From Caldilineaceae bacterium (GTDB lineage Bacteria > Chloroflexota > Anaerolineae > Caldilineales > Caldilineaceae): a DNA stretch of 54,060 bases. The position numbers and the translations under genes were made by a program. The notes beneath the pieces are model-generated. The model saw nothing but the letters and a program-made list of their open reading frames with translations, ran no database searches and had not been told where the DNA came from. The stretch is from assembly GCA_022821545.1 (NCBI GenBank), contig JAJEDJ010000033.1, positions 1-54,060 on the forward strand, written 5' to 3'. Of the stretch, positions 8,293 to 15,597 are shown piece after piece; position 1 is the stretch's first letter; each line of letters begins with the position of its first letter.

Positions 8293-9774
8293 CTATCCAC
8301 TGCCTGTAACAACGCCCGGCCGCCGTTGGCCGACACGGGTGGCCTGCTCGAAGGCGTGGGCCAGCTGCAGGAGGCCGAAGTCGTCGCGGTGGCGGCCCAC
8401 GATCTGGACGCCGACCGGCAGTCCCTCGGGGGTGAAGCCGCAGGGCACTGAGATGGCGGGATGGCCGGTCACGGTGATGTAGTAGCAGGACTTCATCCAG
8501 TCGATGTAGGTCTCCATTTCGACAGTGCCGCCGCCGCTGTCAATCGAGGTCGGGTAGGGGACGTCGATCGAAAAGGGCGGGACCTGGTTGACCGGCAGCA
8601 GCAGGAACTCGTAGGTATCCATGAAGCGGCGCATGGCATGGTACAGGGTGGTGCGCATCTCTTCGGCCCGCCCCAGATCGGCGCCGGTGAGGCGGGCCCC
8701 CTGTTCGACGTTCCAGATGATCGTGTCCTTCATCTGGTGGCGGTGCTCGGCCAGCAGGGGCCCGTGCGAATGGTGGAAACTCCAGGCCCGCAGCGTCTTG
8801 AAGATTTCGTCGGCGGCGCTGAAGTCGGGCAGGCCCGGGCCGTCAGCCCGCTGCCGCGCCGCGCCGGCGCCGCTGAAATCGGCGACCTCGCAGCCAAGGC
8901 CGCTGAAGGCGTCCAGCCGCCCCTCAATCGCCTCCCTCACGCGTGGATCAACCGGGAACTCGCCCCCGAGATCGGCGCTGTAGGCGATGCGCACCCCGCT
9001 GAAATCGCGCTGCAGGGGACGGGCGAAAGCGCTGCCCGGCTCTGACTGGGCGATCGGGGAGCGCGCGTCCGGCCCGGCGATCACGCTCAGCAGAAAGGCC
9101 ACGTCCGCCACAGTGCGCCCCATCGGCCCCTGCACGGAGAGGCCGGACCAGGCGGTCAAGCTCGGCCACACCGGGACGCGCCCCGGCGAAACACGGAAAC
9201 CGACGACGTTGCAGAAGTTGCCCGGGTTGCGGAGCGAGCCGCCCATGTCGCTGCCGTCGGCCAGGGGCGTCATGCCGCAGGCCAGCGCCACCGCCTGCCC
9301 GCCGCTCGAACCCCCGCAGGTCCTGGCCGGATCGTAGGGATTGCCGGTCGCCCCGAAGACGGGGTTGAAGGACTGCGAACCGGCCCCGAACTCCGGCACG
9401 TTGGTCTTGCCCATCGGGATGGCGCCCGCGGCGTGCAGCCGCTCGATGATCAGCTGGCTCTGGAGCGGCACATTGTCCTTGTGGATGGGAGAGCCGTAGG
9501 TGGTGCGGATGCCGGCGGTGTCGGTGGTGTCCTTGTGCAGCATGGGCAGCCCGTGCAGAGGGCCGACATTTTCGCCGCGCGCGAGCGCGGCGTCGGCGGC
9601 CTGCGCACGTTCCAGCGCTTGCTCGGGCAAAAATGTGACCACGGCGTTGACAGCCGGGTTGACCCGCTCGATCTGCGCGATGTGCGCCGCGGTCACCTCC
9701 ACGCTGGAGAATTCCCCATTGCGGATGCCGGCGGCCAGCTCCTTCCCGTCTCGAAAGCAGATATCAGTCGTCAT
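8293..9774 (-). CDS. Amidase signature family hydrolase
   Basis: A 493-residue amidase (amidohydrolase of the amidase-signature family), cytoplasmic, with unknown substrate. The Ser-cisSer-Lys machinery is visible: K81 in GLPMLHKDTT, the glycine/serine loop CGGSSGGQA (153-161) and the nucleophile S180 in GSDMGGSLRNPG. I chose the ATG at 9774 because the protein then begins MTTDICFRDGKELAAGI like family members. The longer frame to 9867 would overlap the dioxygenase by over 100 bases. With this start the gene overlaps the stop of the dioxygenase by 11 bases (ATGACGACTGA), so the two are probably translationally coupled and may act in one catabolic route. Confidence 0.9.
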   Translation of the reverse strand: MTTDICFRDGKELAAGIRNGEFSSVEVTAAHIAQIERVNPAVNAVVTFLPEQALERAQAADAALARGENVGPLHGLPMLHKDTTDTAGIRTTYGSPIHKDNVPLQSQLIIERLHAAGAIPMGKTNVPEFGAGSQSFNPVFGATGNPYDPARTCGGSSGGQAVALACGMTPLADGSDMGGSLRNPGNFCNVVGFRVSPGRVPVWPSLTAWSGLSVQGPMGRTVADVAFLLSVIAGPDARSPIAQSEPGSAFARPLQRDFSGVRIAYSADLGGEFPVDPRVREAIEGRLDAFSGLGCEVADFSGAGAARQRADGPGLPDFSAADEIFKTLRAWSFHHSHGPLLAEHRHQMKDTIIWNVEQGARLTGADLGRAEEMRTTLYHAMRRFMDTYEFLLLPVNQVPPFSIDVPYPTSIDSGGGTVEMETYIDWMKSCYYITVTGHPAISVPCGFTPEGLPVGVQIVGRHRDDFGLLQLAHAFEQATRVGQRRPGVVTGSG

Positions 9775-10759
9775 CTTCAGGCGCGTCTCCAGGACGGAAT
9801 CCATCTTTGAAAAAGGGCAGCTTCTCGCGCTTGGGATTTCGGCGCCAGTTCTCGCAGCCGCCCTCACCGGTGGGCCTCACCTTGGGCAAGGCCAGCTCTT
9901 CGTATGCCTTCCAGGGGTAGGGGTCCTCGCCGGCGATCATGAGGACGTCGCGGTAGTCAGCAACCGCCATGTGCTCCCCTTCATTGGGCCCCCGCCAGGG
10001 CAGCAGAGACTCGGCGCTCATGTAATGGTTGACGAGCACGCGGCGGTACCCGCTCTGCGCACGGTTGGGGAAGGAGCGGTGCAGCAGATAGCCGTTGAAG
10101 AAGACCAGCGCCCCGGCTTTCACTTCCACCGGAATCGAGTCCTCATCGCGGTAAGGGAAGCCGTAGGCCTCGCCGGCGCAGTCGAAGCGGGGATCGTCAT
10201 GATCGTGCTGCGGCCAGATAATGCCGCGCTTGTGCGAGCCGGGGATGACCCAGAGGCAGCCGTTTTCGACGGTGGCATCATCCAAGGCGATCCAGGCGCC
10301 GGTGAGGGTGCGGTCGCGCGTGGGGATGAAGAACTCGTCCTGATGCCAGGCCTGGCCCGGTTTGCCGGTGGCCTTGATGAACAGCATCGACTGCATACAT
10401 TTGACGTTGGGCCCGATGACCTGGGTCAGCACGCGCGCGATATGGCGGTGGCCCAGGTAGCCCAGCATGACGTCCGAAATTTTGTGGGGAAAGTGGATGC
10501 AGAGGTAGCGGCGCAGGACGTCATCCTCATCTTCACCGGGGACGTTGGGCTCAAAGCCGTCCACGTTGCCGCGTTCACCTTTGCAGATGGCGGTCGTCTC
10601 GGCGCGCAACTCCTCGACCTCGGCCGGCGTGAGCGCGCCGGGCATGATGTAGTAGCCGTTCTCGGCGTAGAATTCGCTGACGTTTTCCGGGGATGCGGTA
10701 CCGGCTGTAGCGGGAGAGCCGTTGGTATGCGGGGCCCGGGCCGTCTGAAGAGTTGCCAT
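9764..10759 (-). CDS. Phytanoyl-CoA dioxygenase family oxygenase
   Basis: A 331-residue Fe(II)/2-oxoglutarate-dependent oxygenase of the PhyH family. The double-stranded beta-helix ligands are visible: H139-x-D141 in AWHQDEFFIPTRD and the distal His in NGYLLHRSFPN (about 227), followed by an Arg that would bind 2-oxoglutarate. CLWVIPGSHKRG is the conserved turn before it. The substrate cannot be told; the family hydroxylates many small molecules and is heavily expanded in environmental bacteria. The gene has a good AAGGAGT ribosome site before the ATG. It lies directly upstream of the amidase in a two-gene operon. Confidence 0.92.
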   Translation of the reverse strand: MATLQTARAPHTNGSPATAGTASPENVSEFYAENGYYIMPGALTPAEVEELRAETTAICKGERGNVDGFEPNVPGEDEDDVLRRYLCIHFPHKISDVMLGYLGHRHIARVLTQVIGPNVKCMQSMLFIKATGKPGQAWHQDEFFIPTRDRTLTGAWIALDDATVENGCLWVIPGSHKRGIIWPQHDHDDPRFDCAGEAYGFPYRDEDSIPVEVKAGALVFFNGYLLHRSFPNRAQSGYRRVLVNHYMSAESLLPWRGPNEGEHMAVADYRDVLMIAGEDPYPWKAYEELALPKVRPTGEGGCENWRRNPKREKLPFFKDGFRPGDAPEDDD

Positions 10760-10859
10760 CGTGCTACTCCTTGCCTGGACTTAACCAGGATTTTTGGATA
10801 AGGCGATTAGGGCAGTATAGCCGACGTCACTGTGCTGGTCAATGAACTGCAGAGGAGTG

Positions 10860-11007
10860 AGGGGGGCGGTTTTTGACACTTTTTTGACACGTTTGGGAGA
10901 GGCGCTGGCGGCGTGAAGCGGCGGAACGCACCTCTATCAATTTTCGTCAAGACAGATCTTGACAAGCTATTCAGACCATGCAAAAATCTCAGGAAATACA
11001 AAGGAGG
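10860..11007 (+). promoter_or_regulatory. Promoter/operator region of the toxin-antitoxin pair
   Basis: Two copies of TTTTTGACAC lie 11 bases apart at about 10870-10890. A perfect dyad, GTCAAGA-CAGA-TCTTGAC, spans 10946-10963 and overlaps a TTGACA box at 10959-10964. A matching -10 is weak (AAAAAT near 10982). A strong AAAGGAGG lies at 11000-11007, seven bases before the antitoxin ATG. Toxin-antitoxin operons normally repress themselves through such dyads, so I read this as the operator. Confidence 0.45.
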
Positions 11008-11014
11008 ATGTGTG

Positions 11015-11242
11015 ATGGGTATGCAAAGAGTGAAATTTTCCAGTCAGGCGTCGCCGGAGGTGCTGTCCTCGATGCGGGAGATTGCGCGCAGTGAGGGACG
11101 TCACTTTCAAAGTGTACTACAAGAGGCGATGGAGGAGTATATTGTGAACCGCGGCCGGAAGTCACCCCGCCCAGAGGTGATGGCGCATTTCCGGGCCAGT
11201 GTCGAGAGAAACCGCCGGCTGGCTGAGTTGCTCGCTAAATGA
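11015..11242 (+). CDS. Ribbon-helix-helix type antitoxin
   Basis: A 75-residue basic protein. A beta-strand (QRVKFSSQASPE) is followed by two helices (VLSSMREIARSEGRH and FQSVLQEAMEEYIVNR), the pattern of CopG/Arc-like ribbon-helix-helix proteins, and then a charged tail likely to bind the toxin. The ATG at 11015 is chosen because AAAGGAGG sits seven bases upstream; an open frame extends further up but lacks a ribosome site. Its stop overlaps the start of the Doc toxin by four bases (ATGA), the normal arrangement of antitoxin before toxin. Confidence 0.8.
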   Translation: MGMQRVKFSSQASPEVLSSMREIARSEGRHFQSVLQEAMEEYIVNRGRKSPRPEVMAHFRASVERNRRLAELLAK

Positions 11243-11637
11243 GATATAACTACCCGGAGATTGGCGAAGCAATCGCTATCCACGACGCATTGATTCAGGA
11301 GTTTGGCGGCTCTCTGGGGATCCGTGATGAGGGCGCCTTGGCTTCCGCCATCATGCGGCCCCAGTTGGGGTACTACGACAGCTTGATCGAGGAGGCGGCC
11401 GCGCTGATGGAAAGCCTGGCCAATAATCACCCTTTCGTGGACGGCAACAAGCGGGTCGCTTTCTTCGTCACCGACGTTTTTCTGCGTCTGAATGGCCATT
11501 TTATCGACTGTGACAGTGTCGAGGCGTACGAGTTTTTTATGCGGCTGTTTGAGATGCATTCGTTTCGGTTCGCGCAGTTGCTTCCGTGGCTTGAGGGAAA
11601 GGTGAAGCCATTATCGGGAGCTGAATGGTTGTCATAG
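11239..11637 (+). CDS. doc: Doc-family toxin (Fic fold)
   Basis: A 132-residue protein of the Doc (death on curing) family. The Fic core HPFVDGNKRVAFF (64-76) matches the HxFx(D/A)GNKR motif used by Doc kinases to phosphorylate elongation factor Tu and stop translation. The N-terminal IRDEGALASAIMRPQLGYY and the middle EEAAALMESLANN are typical of the family. All catalytic residues are present, so the toxin may be active. It is translationally coupled to the antitoxin upstream. A stabilising role for this mobile-rich island is likely. Confidence 0.9.
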   Translation: MRYNYPEIGEAIAIHDALIQEFGGSLGIRDEGALASAIMRPQLGYYDSLIEEAAALMESLANNHPFVDGNKRVAFFVTDVFLRLNGHFIDCDSVEAYEFFMRLFEMHSFRFAQLLPWLEGKVKPLSGAEWLS

Positions 11638-11752
11638 GCGCAGCAGTTCGCGCCGCTCTGGCGAAGGACGCGGACTCGCATAGGAAGTGCTAACTAACTA
11701 TAGTGGCAGGTGTCAAGCGGCTCTTTTTTATTGCTTAGGCGAGGGGGCAGGT

Positions 11753-12157
11753 ATGGCGACGGACCGAGACCAGCTTTACAGGAAGATGGCGGCGAGGGGA
11801 AAGTACCAACGCCTTTACATATATCTGGGCGGGCTTACCAAGCAGGAATGGAGAACTACCTTCAGGGAGATAGAATCCATAATCGGCTTCCCACTGCCTC
11901 CGTCCGCCCGTCTTCATTGGCCCTGGTGGTCTAACCAGTCCAGGGGCAGCGGTCACAGCCAGGCTTTGGCTTGGGGCGCCGCCGGATGGGAAACCGCGGA
12001 GGTGGACATGGAGGCAGAAACTCTGCTGCTCCGGCGCAAGCGAAAGGCTGTGGCCCAAACTTTTAATCTTGATGAAGTGCTGCCCGTACATAGCGCAGGA
12101 GGCTGGCCGGAAGATCTCAGTCTCAGGCGCGAGGACATTTACGAAGACAGGATCTAG
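11753..12157 (+). CDS. DUF7662-like protein
   Basis: A 134-residue protein of unknown function. The sequence KYQRLYIYLGGLTKQEWRTT, then FREIESIIGFPLPPSAR, HWPWWSNQ and QALAWGAAGWETAEVDMEAE matches a small conserved domain that I recognise as DUF7662, often found near restriction or toxin-antitoxin genes. I chose the ATG at 11753 (MATDRDQLYRKM), with GAGGGGGCAGG upstream, over the longer frame. The C-terminal 35 residues after the domain are not conserved as far as I can tell. It is followed after eight bases by the PIN remnant. Confidence 0.65.
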   Translation: MATDRDQLYRKMAARGKYQRLYIYLGGLTKQEWRTTFREIESIIGFPLPPSARLHWPWWSNQSRGSGHSQALAWGAAGWETAEVDMEAETLLLRRKRKAVAQTFNLDEVLPVHSAGGWPEDLSLRREDIYEDRI

Positions 12158-12165
12158 CCATCCCC

Positions 12166-12426
12166 ATGTTTGTGGACACAAACGTGTTGATAAATGCCCG
12201 CTTCCTGGAAGCCCCGGACCATGAAGCCGCCAGGGCCGGTTTGGAGAATGCCCTTGCCCCCTCTGAGCCTCTTCGAATCAGCCGCCGAATCGACGTCGGC
12301 GGCAAACAGATCCACGACGCCAACATCGTCGCAACCATGCGGGCCTACGGAGAACGCAGGCTGCTGACCTTCAATGTGGCTGACTTCCACCGTTACATTG
12401 ATCACATCGAGTTGGTCGCAGGATAG
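12166..12426 (+). pseudogene. PIN-domain nuclease with internal deletion
   Basis: An 86-residue open frame whose ends belong to a VapC-like PIN protein. MFVDTNVLINARFLEAP opens the PIN fold with D4. Near the end, GGKQIHDANIVATM carries D51 and LLTFNVADFHRY carries D73. PIN nucleases of this type are about 130-140 residues. Here the text jumps from EPLRISR (to residue 40) straight to IDVGGKQIHD, so roughly 50 residues in the middle, including the second conserved acidic residue, are missing although the frame stays open. The protein is probably inactive. No VapB-like antitoxin precedes it. Confidence 0.7.
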
Positions 12427-12567
12427 CCTTCCAGCCGCCCACATTTGTATCCGGTACGATAGCAGCTTGATCCTGCAAGCTGGCAGGCCAGCGCGTGCAT
12501 TCATGCCCCAAAACCGTCGATAAGGGGCGCGGAAGGACGAGTTGACGTACGAGTGATGTACGAGTTA

Positions 12568-12610
12568 ACACGTGAACGCTCGTACGAGCGTTGGACGAGC
12601 GTTCACGTGT
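12568..12610. repeat. 16-bp perfect inverted repeat with AT-rich tail
   Basis: The arms ACACGTGAACGCTCGT (12568-12583) and ACGAGCGTTCACGTGT (12595-12610) are exact complements around an 11-base centre. The nonamer ACGAGCGTT also recurs inside the centre and again at about 12615. GTACGAGT-like words precede it at 12547-12565. A run of A and T (GAAAAAATTTTT) follows at about 12629-12640. The group resembles a protein-binding cluster or a small replication or transfer site more than a terminator. No gene starts directly beside it. Confidence 0.6.
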
Positions 12611-12767
12611 GTTTACGAGCGTTTGGCGGAAAAAATTTTTGTGTGCGCATGGCGGCAGGCGCATGGGCGATACTTTTATGTGTAAGATGTTATGAAATGA
12701 TATGAAATTTATTTGAAATAGAGTCATGATCCGCGGTGGTTGGATGAGCATGGGTCGTGCGGTCAAG

Positions 12768-13703
12768 TCACTGCGAGTTTGCGGTTAGCCGGTCAAAGGT
12801 ATCGTCAACCAGTTCGTCTTCATATCCATAGCAATCCATGAATTCACGGGTGAGCTCTTTCGTCTGCCGGAGCTGATCCTCCAGGATTTTTGCGGCCTGT
12901 TCGGCGCTGTCAGGGTTGGCGGCTGGCAGCGGGCCGGTTTTCACGCCGGCCGGCAGCTGGCTGAAGGGCTGGCCGGTCAGGGGGTCGCGGGGTGGAGCGG
13001 GTTTGCGCGCGAGGTCGGCCAAAGCTTCTTCCATGGCGGCGCGCATTCTGGCCAGAGCGTCTCGCAGGTCGGGAATTTGACGCCCCCTCAAAATCTTGTC
13101 CACTATCACGTATTTCAGGTGGTCGAGATCCTCTTGCGTGTAGCTGGTCAGGCGCTGGTAACCGAAGCGCCGTCTGCCTTTGTCTGTGAGGACCGGTTCG
13201 GCGGGTTCGCCGGGGTCCTGCGATAGTTCCAGCGTAACCAGGCCCTGGGCGATGAGGGATTCGATTCTGTTCTGGTTTTGCCGGTCGGCGATTTGGGCGG
13301 CGGCGTCAAGGATGGCGGGGTCGCCGTGGTCGCCGACGACTTCGATGGCGGCGGTTTCGGCTTCTTCGTAGCGGATCAGTTCCATTTCCTCATCGGCGAG
13401 CCGGTAGAGATCGGCCATCGCTTTAGCGCCGCGGCACATGGCGGAGTAAGCGGCGGGGGCGAGATTTCCCTCGCGCACATCGAGGAGGCCCTGATCGAGC
13501 GTTTCGATGGCGCGCCGCAGTCGTTCGGGGATGCGTTTATCGGCCCTGGCGGCGGTGGAGGAGTTCTTGCCGCCGCGCGTGCGCCACTCGCGCGTTTTGG
13601 AGGCGGGTGCGTGGGCGATGCAGTAGCCGTCAAAGGCGGGCAGGCCATTCCCTTTGCAGGGGGTTCCATCTTTTTTGAGGCCTTTACAAGGAATTTTCGC
13701 CAT
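12768..13703 (-). CDS. Hypothetical protein with N-terminal Cys/His finger
   Basis: A 311-residue protein I cannot assign to a named family. The N-terminus CKGLKKDGTPCKGNGLPAF followed by GYCIAHAP has spaced Cys-Cys-Cys-His residues like the short zinc-finger heads of phage- and plasmid-linked proteins. The motif is followed by a basic stretch (TRGGKNSSTAARADKRIPERL). The middle is helical and acidic. GRRRFGYQRLTSYTQEDLDH and a Pro-rich linker (KPAPPRDPLTGQPFS) lead to a helical C-terminus. It stands alone on the minus strand, so context gives no firm clue. The bias toward coiled, charged segments suggests a DNA- or RNA-binding accessory protein. Confidence 0.6.
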   Translation of the reverse strand: MAKIPCKGLKKDGTPCKGNGLPAFDGYCIAHAPASKTREWRTRGGKNSSTAARADKRIPERLRRAIETLDQGLLDVREGNLAPAAYSAMCRGAKAMADLYRLADEEMELIRYEEAETAAIEVVGDHGDPAILDAAAQIADRQNQNRIESLIAQGLVTLELSQDPGEPAEPVLTDKGRRRFGYQRLTSYTQEDLDHLKYVIVDKILRGRQIPDLRDALARMRAAMEEALADLARKPAPPRDPLTGQPFSQLPAGVKTGPLPAANPDSAEQAAKILEDQLRQTKELTREFMDCYGYEDELVDDTFDRLTANSQ

Positions 13704-14200
13704 GTATATGTTCTCCGGTTGTCGCCGCGACAGGGTTGTTCAACCGCTGCGGCGGCAATAATAGTAGTGGCTCGCGTGCGTTCTTGCCGTCCATCATGCC
13801 GAGACGGAAGCGCCGCTTGGGTGGGCAGTTGTCGCTCGTGGCAGGGGTGAAGAATCGCTGCGCGAGGTCCACGAATGAATGTTCTAAGGCATTGTACTGC
13901 ATGTTTCAGGATGTGGCAAATCGCATCCTATATGTTGTGGTTGTGTCTGGGGAAATAGTCATATGTTGTTGTTGCCGTGATCTGTGGGAGCTATGGATTG
14001 AGAGGATTCGCGGCGATTTCTGGACTGCATCCGGTTCGAATCCAAGCAGAACTGATCGGGCCGCGAACTTCCCGGAATTTCGGAAGATGCTTGTCTTTTG
14101 CGACAGGCGGGAACCGCAGTGTTCCCTTTGCGTGTGATAGGATGGTGCAAACCACGAAGATTGCCTGCGATTGAGCTGGCGCGGCAACACAGAGAGGAAG
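13704..14200. other. Divergent intergenic region, no gene seen
   Basis: About 500 bases lie between the starts of the finger protein (minus) and the WYL regulator (plus), so promoters for both should be here. The open frames in it have no recognisable content. I see no RNA gene. The WYL ribosome site AGAGGAAG ends directly before its ATG. Confidence 0.4.
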
Positions 14201-15190
14201 ATGACGGTGGCGTTTTCAGCAGGAAGGGACGAGGAGATCAAGCGGACTGCGCGTATTTTGCAGATCATCCACCTCGTTGCCATACGGCCGCGTCGCTATC
14301 GGGCCAAGGATCTGGCGCAGCACTTTGAGATCAGCGAAAGAATGATCAAGAAGGACCTGCAGATTATCCGCCACGGGCTGCGGTTGATGCTATGTTCCTC
14401 CAGGCAGGGTTACTATTTTGAAGAGACGCCGCAGCTGCCGGCCGTTGCCTACAGCTTTACGGAAGCGCTGGCGCTCGTGCAGGCCGCCCAGGTGTCCCGG
14501 CAGGTGGCAGGCATCAGTTCAGCAGACCTGTCTGCCGCGGTCGCGCGGCTCATCTCCCTTTTTCCTCCAGAGTTCGGGAATCTCCTGCAAAAGTTGCAGC
14601 AGCGGTCGCGCATTACAGTTGAACGTGAACACAGACAGGAGATGTTACATCTGCTCAACCAGGGCTGGCTGGAGAATCGCAAGCTGGATATCGTTTACCA
14701 GACAGCGGGAAGGCAGGGAGCGATCAGCCAGCGCGTTGTCCATCCATACCATATCATGCCCTATGTGCGTTCCTGGCAGCTGATCGCATACTGTGAAAGG
14801 CGGCAGGACGTCATCATGTTCAAGGTGGACCGGATTCAGAAGGCGACGCTTCTGGACGAGACTTATGAAATCGCGAATGGATTTGACCCGGACCAATACA
14901 TGGGCGATGCGTGGGGCGTCATGCGGACTGAGGGGCAGGCGCCGGAAGAGGTCGAACTACATTTTGCGCCGGACGCCGGGCGCTGGGTGGCTGAGGAATA
15001 CTGGCACAAGAGTCAGCAGGTGGAGGAACAGCGGGACGGCAGGGTGATTTTCCGGGTCAGCATCGCGATTACGCCGGATTTTACGAGTTGGATTCTTTAT
15101 TATGGCAGCCGGGTAGAGGTGATCAAGCCGGAGCATTTGCGAACGGCGGTTGTGGAGGAGCATCGGCGGGCAGCGGGTCTGTATAAGTAG
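14201..15190 (+). CDS. WYL-domain transcriptional regulator of the CRISPR locus
   Basis: A 329-residue regulator. Residues about 10-70 form a winged helix-turn-helix (TARILQIIHLVA, then YRAKDLAQHFEISERMIKKDLQIIRHGL). Residues about 150-240 form a WYL domain (LDIVYQTAGRQGAISQRVVHPYHIMPYVRSWQLIAYCE), and a WCX-like C-terminus follows. WYL proteins bind nucleic-acid ligands and control defence loci, including CRISPR-Cas. I used the ATG at 14201, next to AGAGGAAG, not the TTG at 14171. The gene lies upstream of csb1 on the same strand, separated by about 400 bases packed with dyads, so it most likely controls the cas operon. Confidence 0.88.
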   Translation: MTVAFSAGRDEEIKRTARILQIIHLVAIRPRRYRAKDLAQHFEISERMIKKDLQIIRHGLRLMLCSSRQGYYFEETPQLPAVAYSFTEALALVQAAQVSRQVAGISSADLSAAVARLISLFPPEFGNLLQKLQQRSRITVEREHRQEMLHLLNQGWLENRKLDIVYQTAGRQGAISQRVVHPYHIMPYVRSWQLIAYCERRQDVIMFKVDRIQKATLLDETYEIANGFDPDQYMGDAWGVMRTEGQAPEEVELHFAPDAGRWVAEEYWHKSQQVEEQRDGRVIFRVSIAITPDFTSWILYYGSRVEVIKPEHLRTAVVEEHRRAAGLYK

Positions 15191-15276
15191 TGGGTGCGAT
15201 CAGGTTGTGTCGTGGTCGGAGCGACGTGATGTGGGGAAAGCCGTTGTGTTGAAAGATGGCGCGGCCAGTTTGCAGC

Positions 15277-15385
15277 CGGTCAATGGGGCCGGGCCTTGCG
15301 GCCCGGAAAGTGGGTTAGGCTGCTACACTTATTATCTGATAGCGCATACCCTTCAATGGGGTCTGATCGGCGGGCATCATGGCCC
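15277..15385 (-). ncRNA. Candidate crRNA-like RNA (pseudo-repeat, spacer, pseudo-repeat)
   Basis: Read on the minus strand. Positions 15385-15350 form a 36-nt pseudo-repeat ending CCCCATTGAAGG; its last 10 bases equal the 3' end of the array repeat, and TGAT/ATCA can pair where the repeat stem lies. A 37-nt spacer-like segment follows (15349-15313, beginning GTATGCGCTATCAGATAATA). A second pseudo-repeat occupies 15312-15277: its 7-bp stem CCGGGCC/GGCCCGG with a GCAA loop ends at repeat position 24, exactly where the real stem ends, and is followed by CCCCATTGA. The 73-nt period equals the array's repeat-plus-spacer unit. The first 18 spacer bases match the csb1 promoter region 16/18. I see no clear minus-strand promoter. 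Transcription is inferred, not shown. Confidence 0.6.
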
Positions 15386-15386
15386 T

Positions 15387-15405
15387 TGACAATCAAGAAT
15401 TGTCA
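15387..15405. promoter_or_regulatory. Dyad upstream of the cas promoter
   Basis: A perfect inverted repeat, TGACAAT-CAAGA-ATTGTCA, lies between the pseudo-repeat unit and the cas promoter. It could be an operator for the WYL regulator or part of a minus-strand promoter for the crRNA-like RNA. Confidence 0.4.
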
Positions 15406-15434
15406 GAAAAGTGGAATGGATGTTCGCTGACCTC

Positions 15435-15463
15435 TTGACATCTTTCAAATCATGTGGTTCAAT
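15435..15463 (+). promoter_or_regulatory. Likely cas operon promoter
   Basis: A consensus TTGACA at 15435-15440 is followed after 17 bases by TTCAAT at 15458-15463 (four of six -10 positions). Transcription would start near 15470 and leave a leader of about 125 bases before csb1. Confidence 0.5.
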
Positions 15464-15469
15464 TGATTT

Positions 15470-15487
15470 GTATGTGTTATCAGATAA
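15470..15487 (+). promoter_or_regulatory. Presumed target of the crRNA-like RNA at the cas promoter
   Basis: GTATGTGTTATCAGATAA matches the 5' 18 bases of the pseudo-spacer except at positions 6 and 8. TTT lies directly 5' of it (15467-15469), at the PAM position of a type I protospacer. It sits at the expected transcription start of the cas operon. The core TTATCAGATAA is also a small dyad, so a protein operator is an alternative reading. Confidence 0.55.
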
Positions 15488-15514
15488 ATTGATTCTCTCC
15501 AATCTCTCTATTTG

Positions 15515-15577
15515 GTAGCATATTCAGACTATTCGATTGACAACAGGAATTACATCTGCTACCCGATTGTAGCATAT
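15515..15577. promoter_or_regulatory. Repeated GTAGCATAT sites and TGCTAC-N6-GTAGCA dyad
   Basis: GTAGCATAT occurs at 15515-15523 and again at 15569-15577. The second copy forms the right arm of a perfect dyad, TGCTAC-CCGATT-GTAGCA (15557-15574), placed just before the csb1 ribosome site. A further TGCTAC half-site lies at 15321-15326. This looks like an operator for a dimeric regulator, probably the WYL protein. Confidence 0.45.
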
Positions 15578-15597
15578 ACCGAAAGGAGAAATGAACC

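Noticed and set aside
15289..15306. The GC-rich hairpin after the WYL gene as its terminator
   Set aside because: No T-run follows on the + strand, and on the minus strand it fits the position of the repeat stem in a pseudo-repeat, which explains it better.
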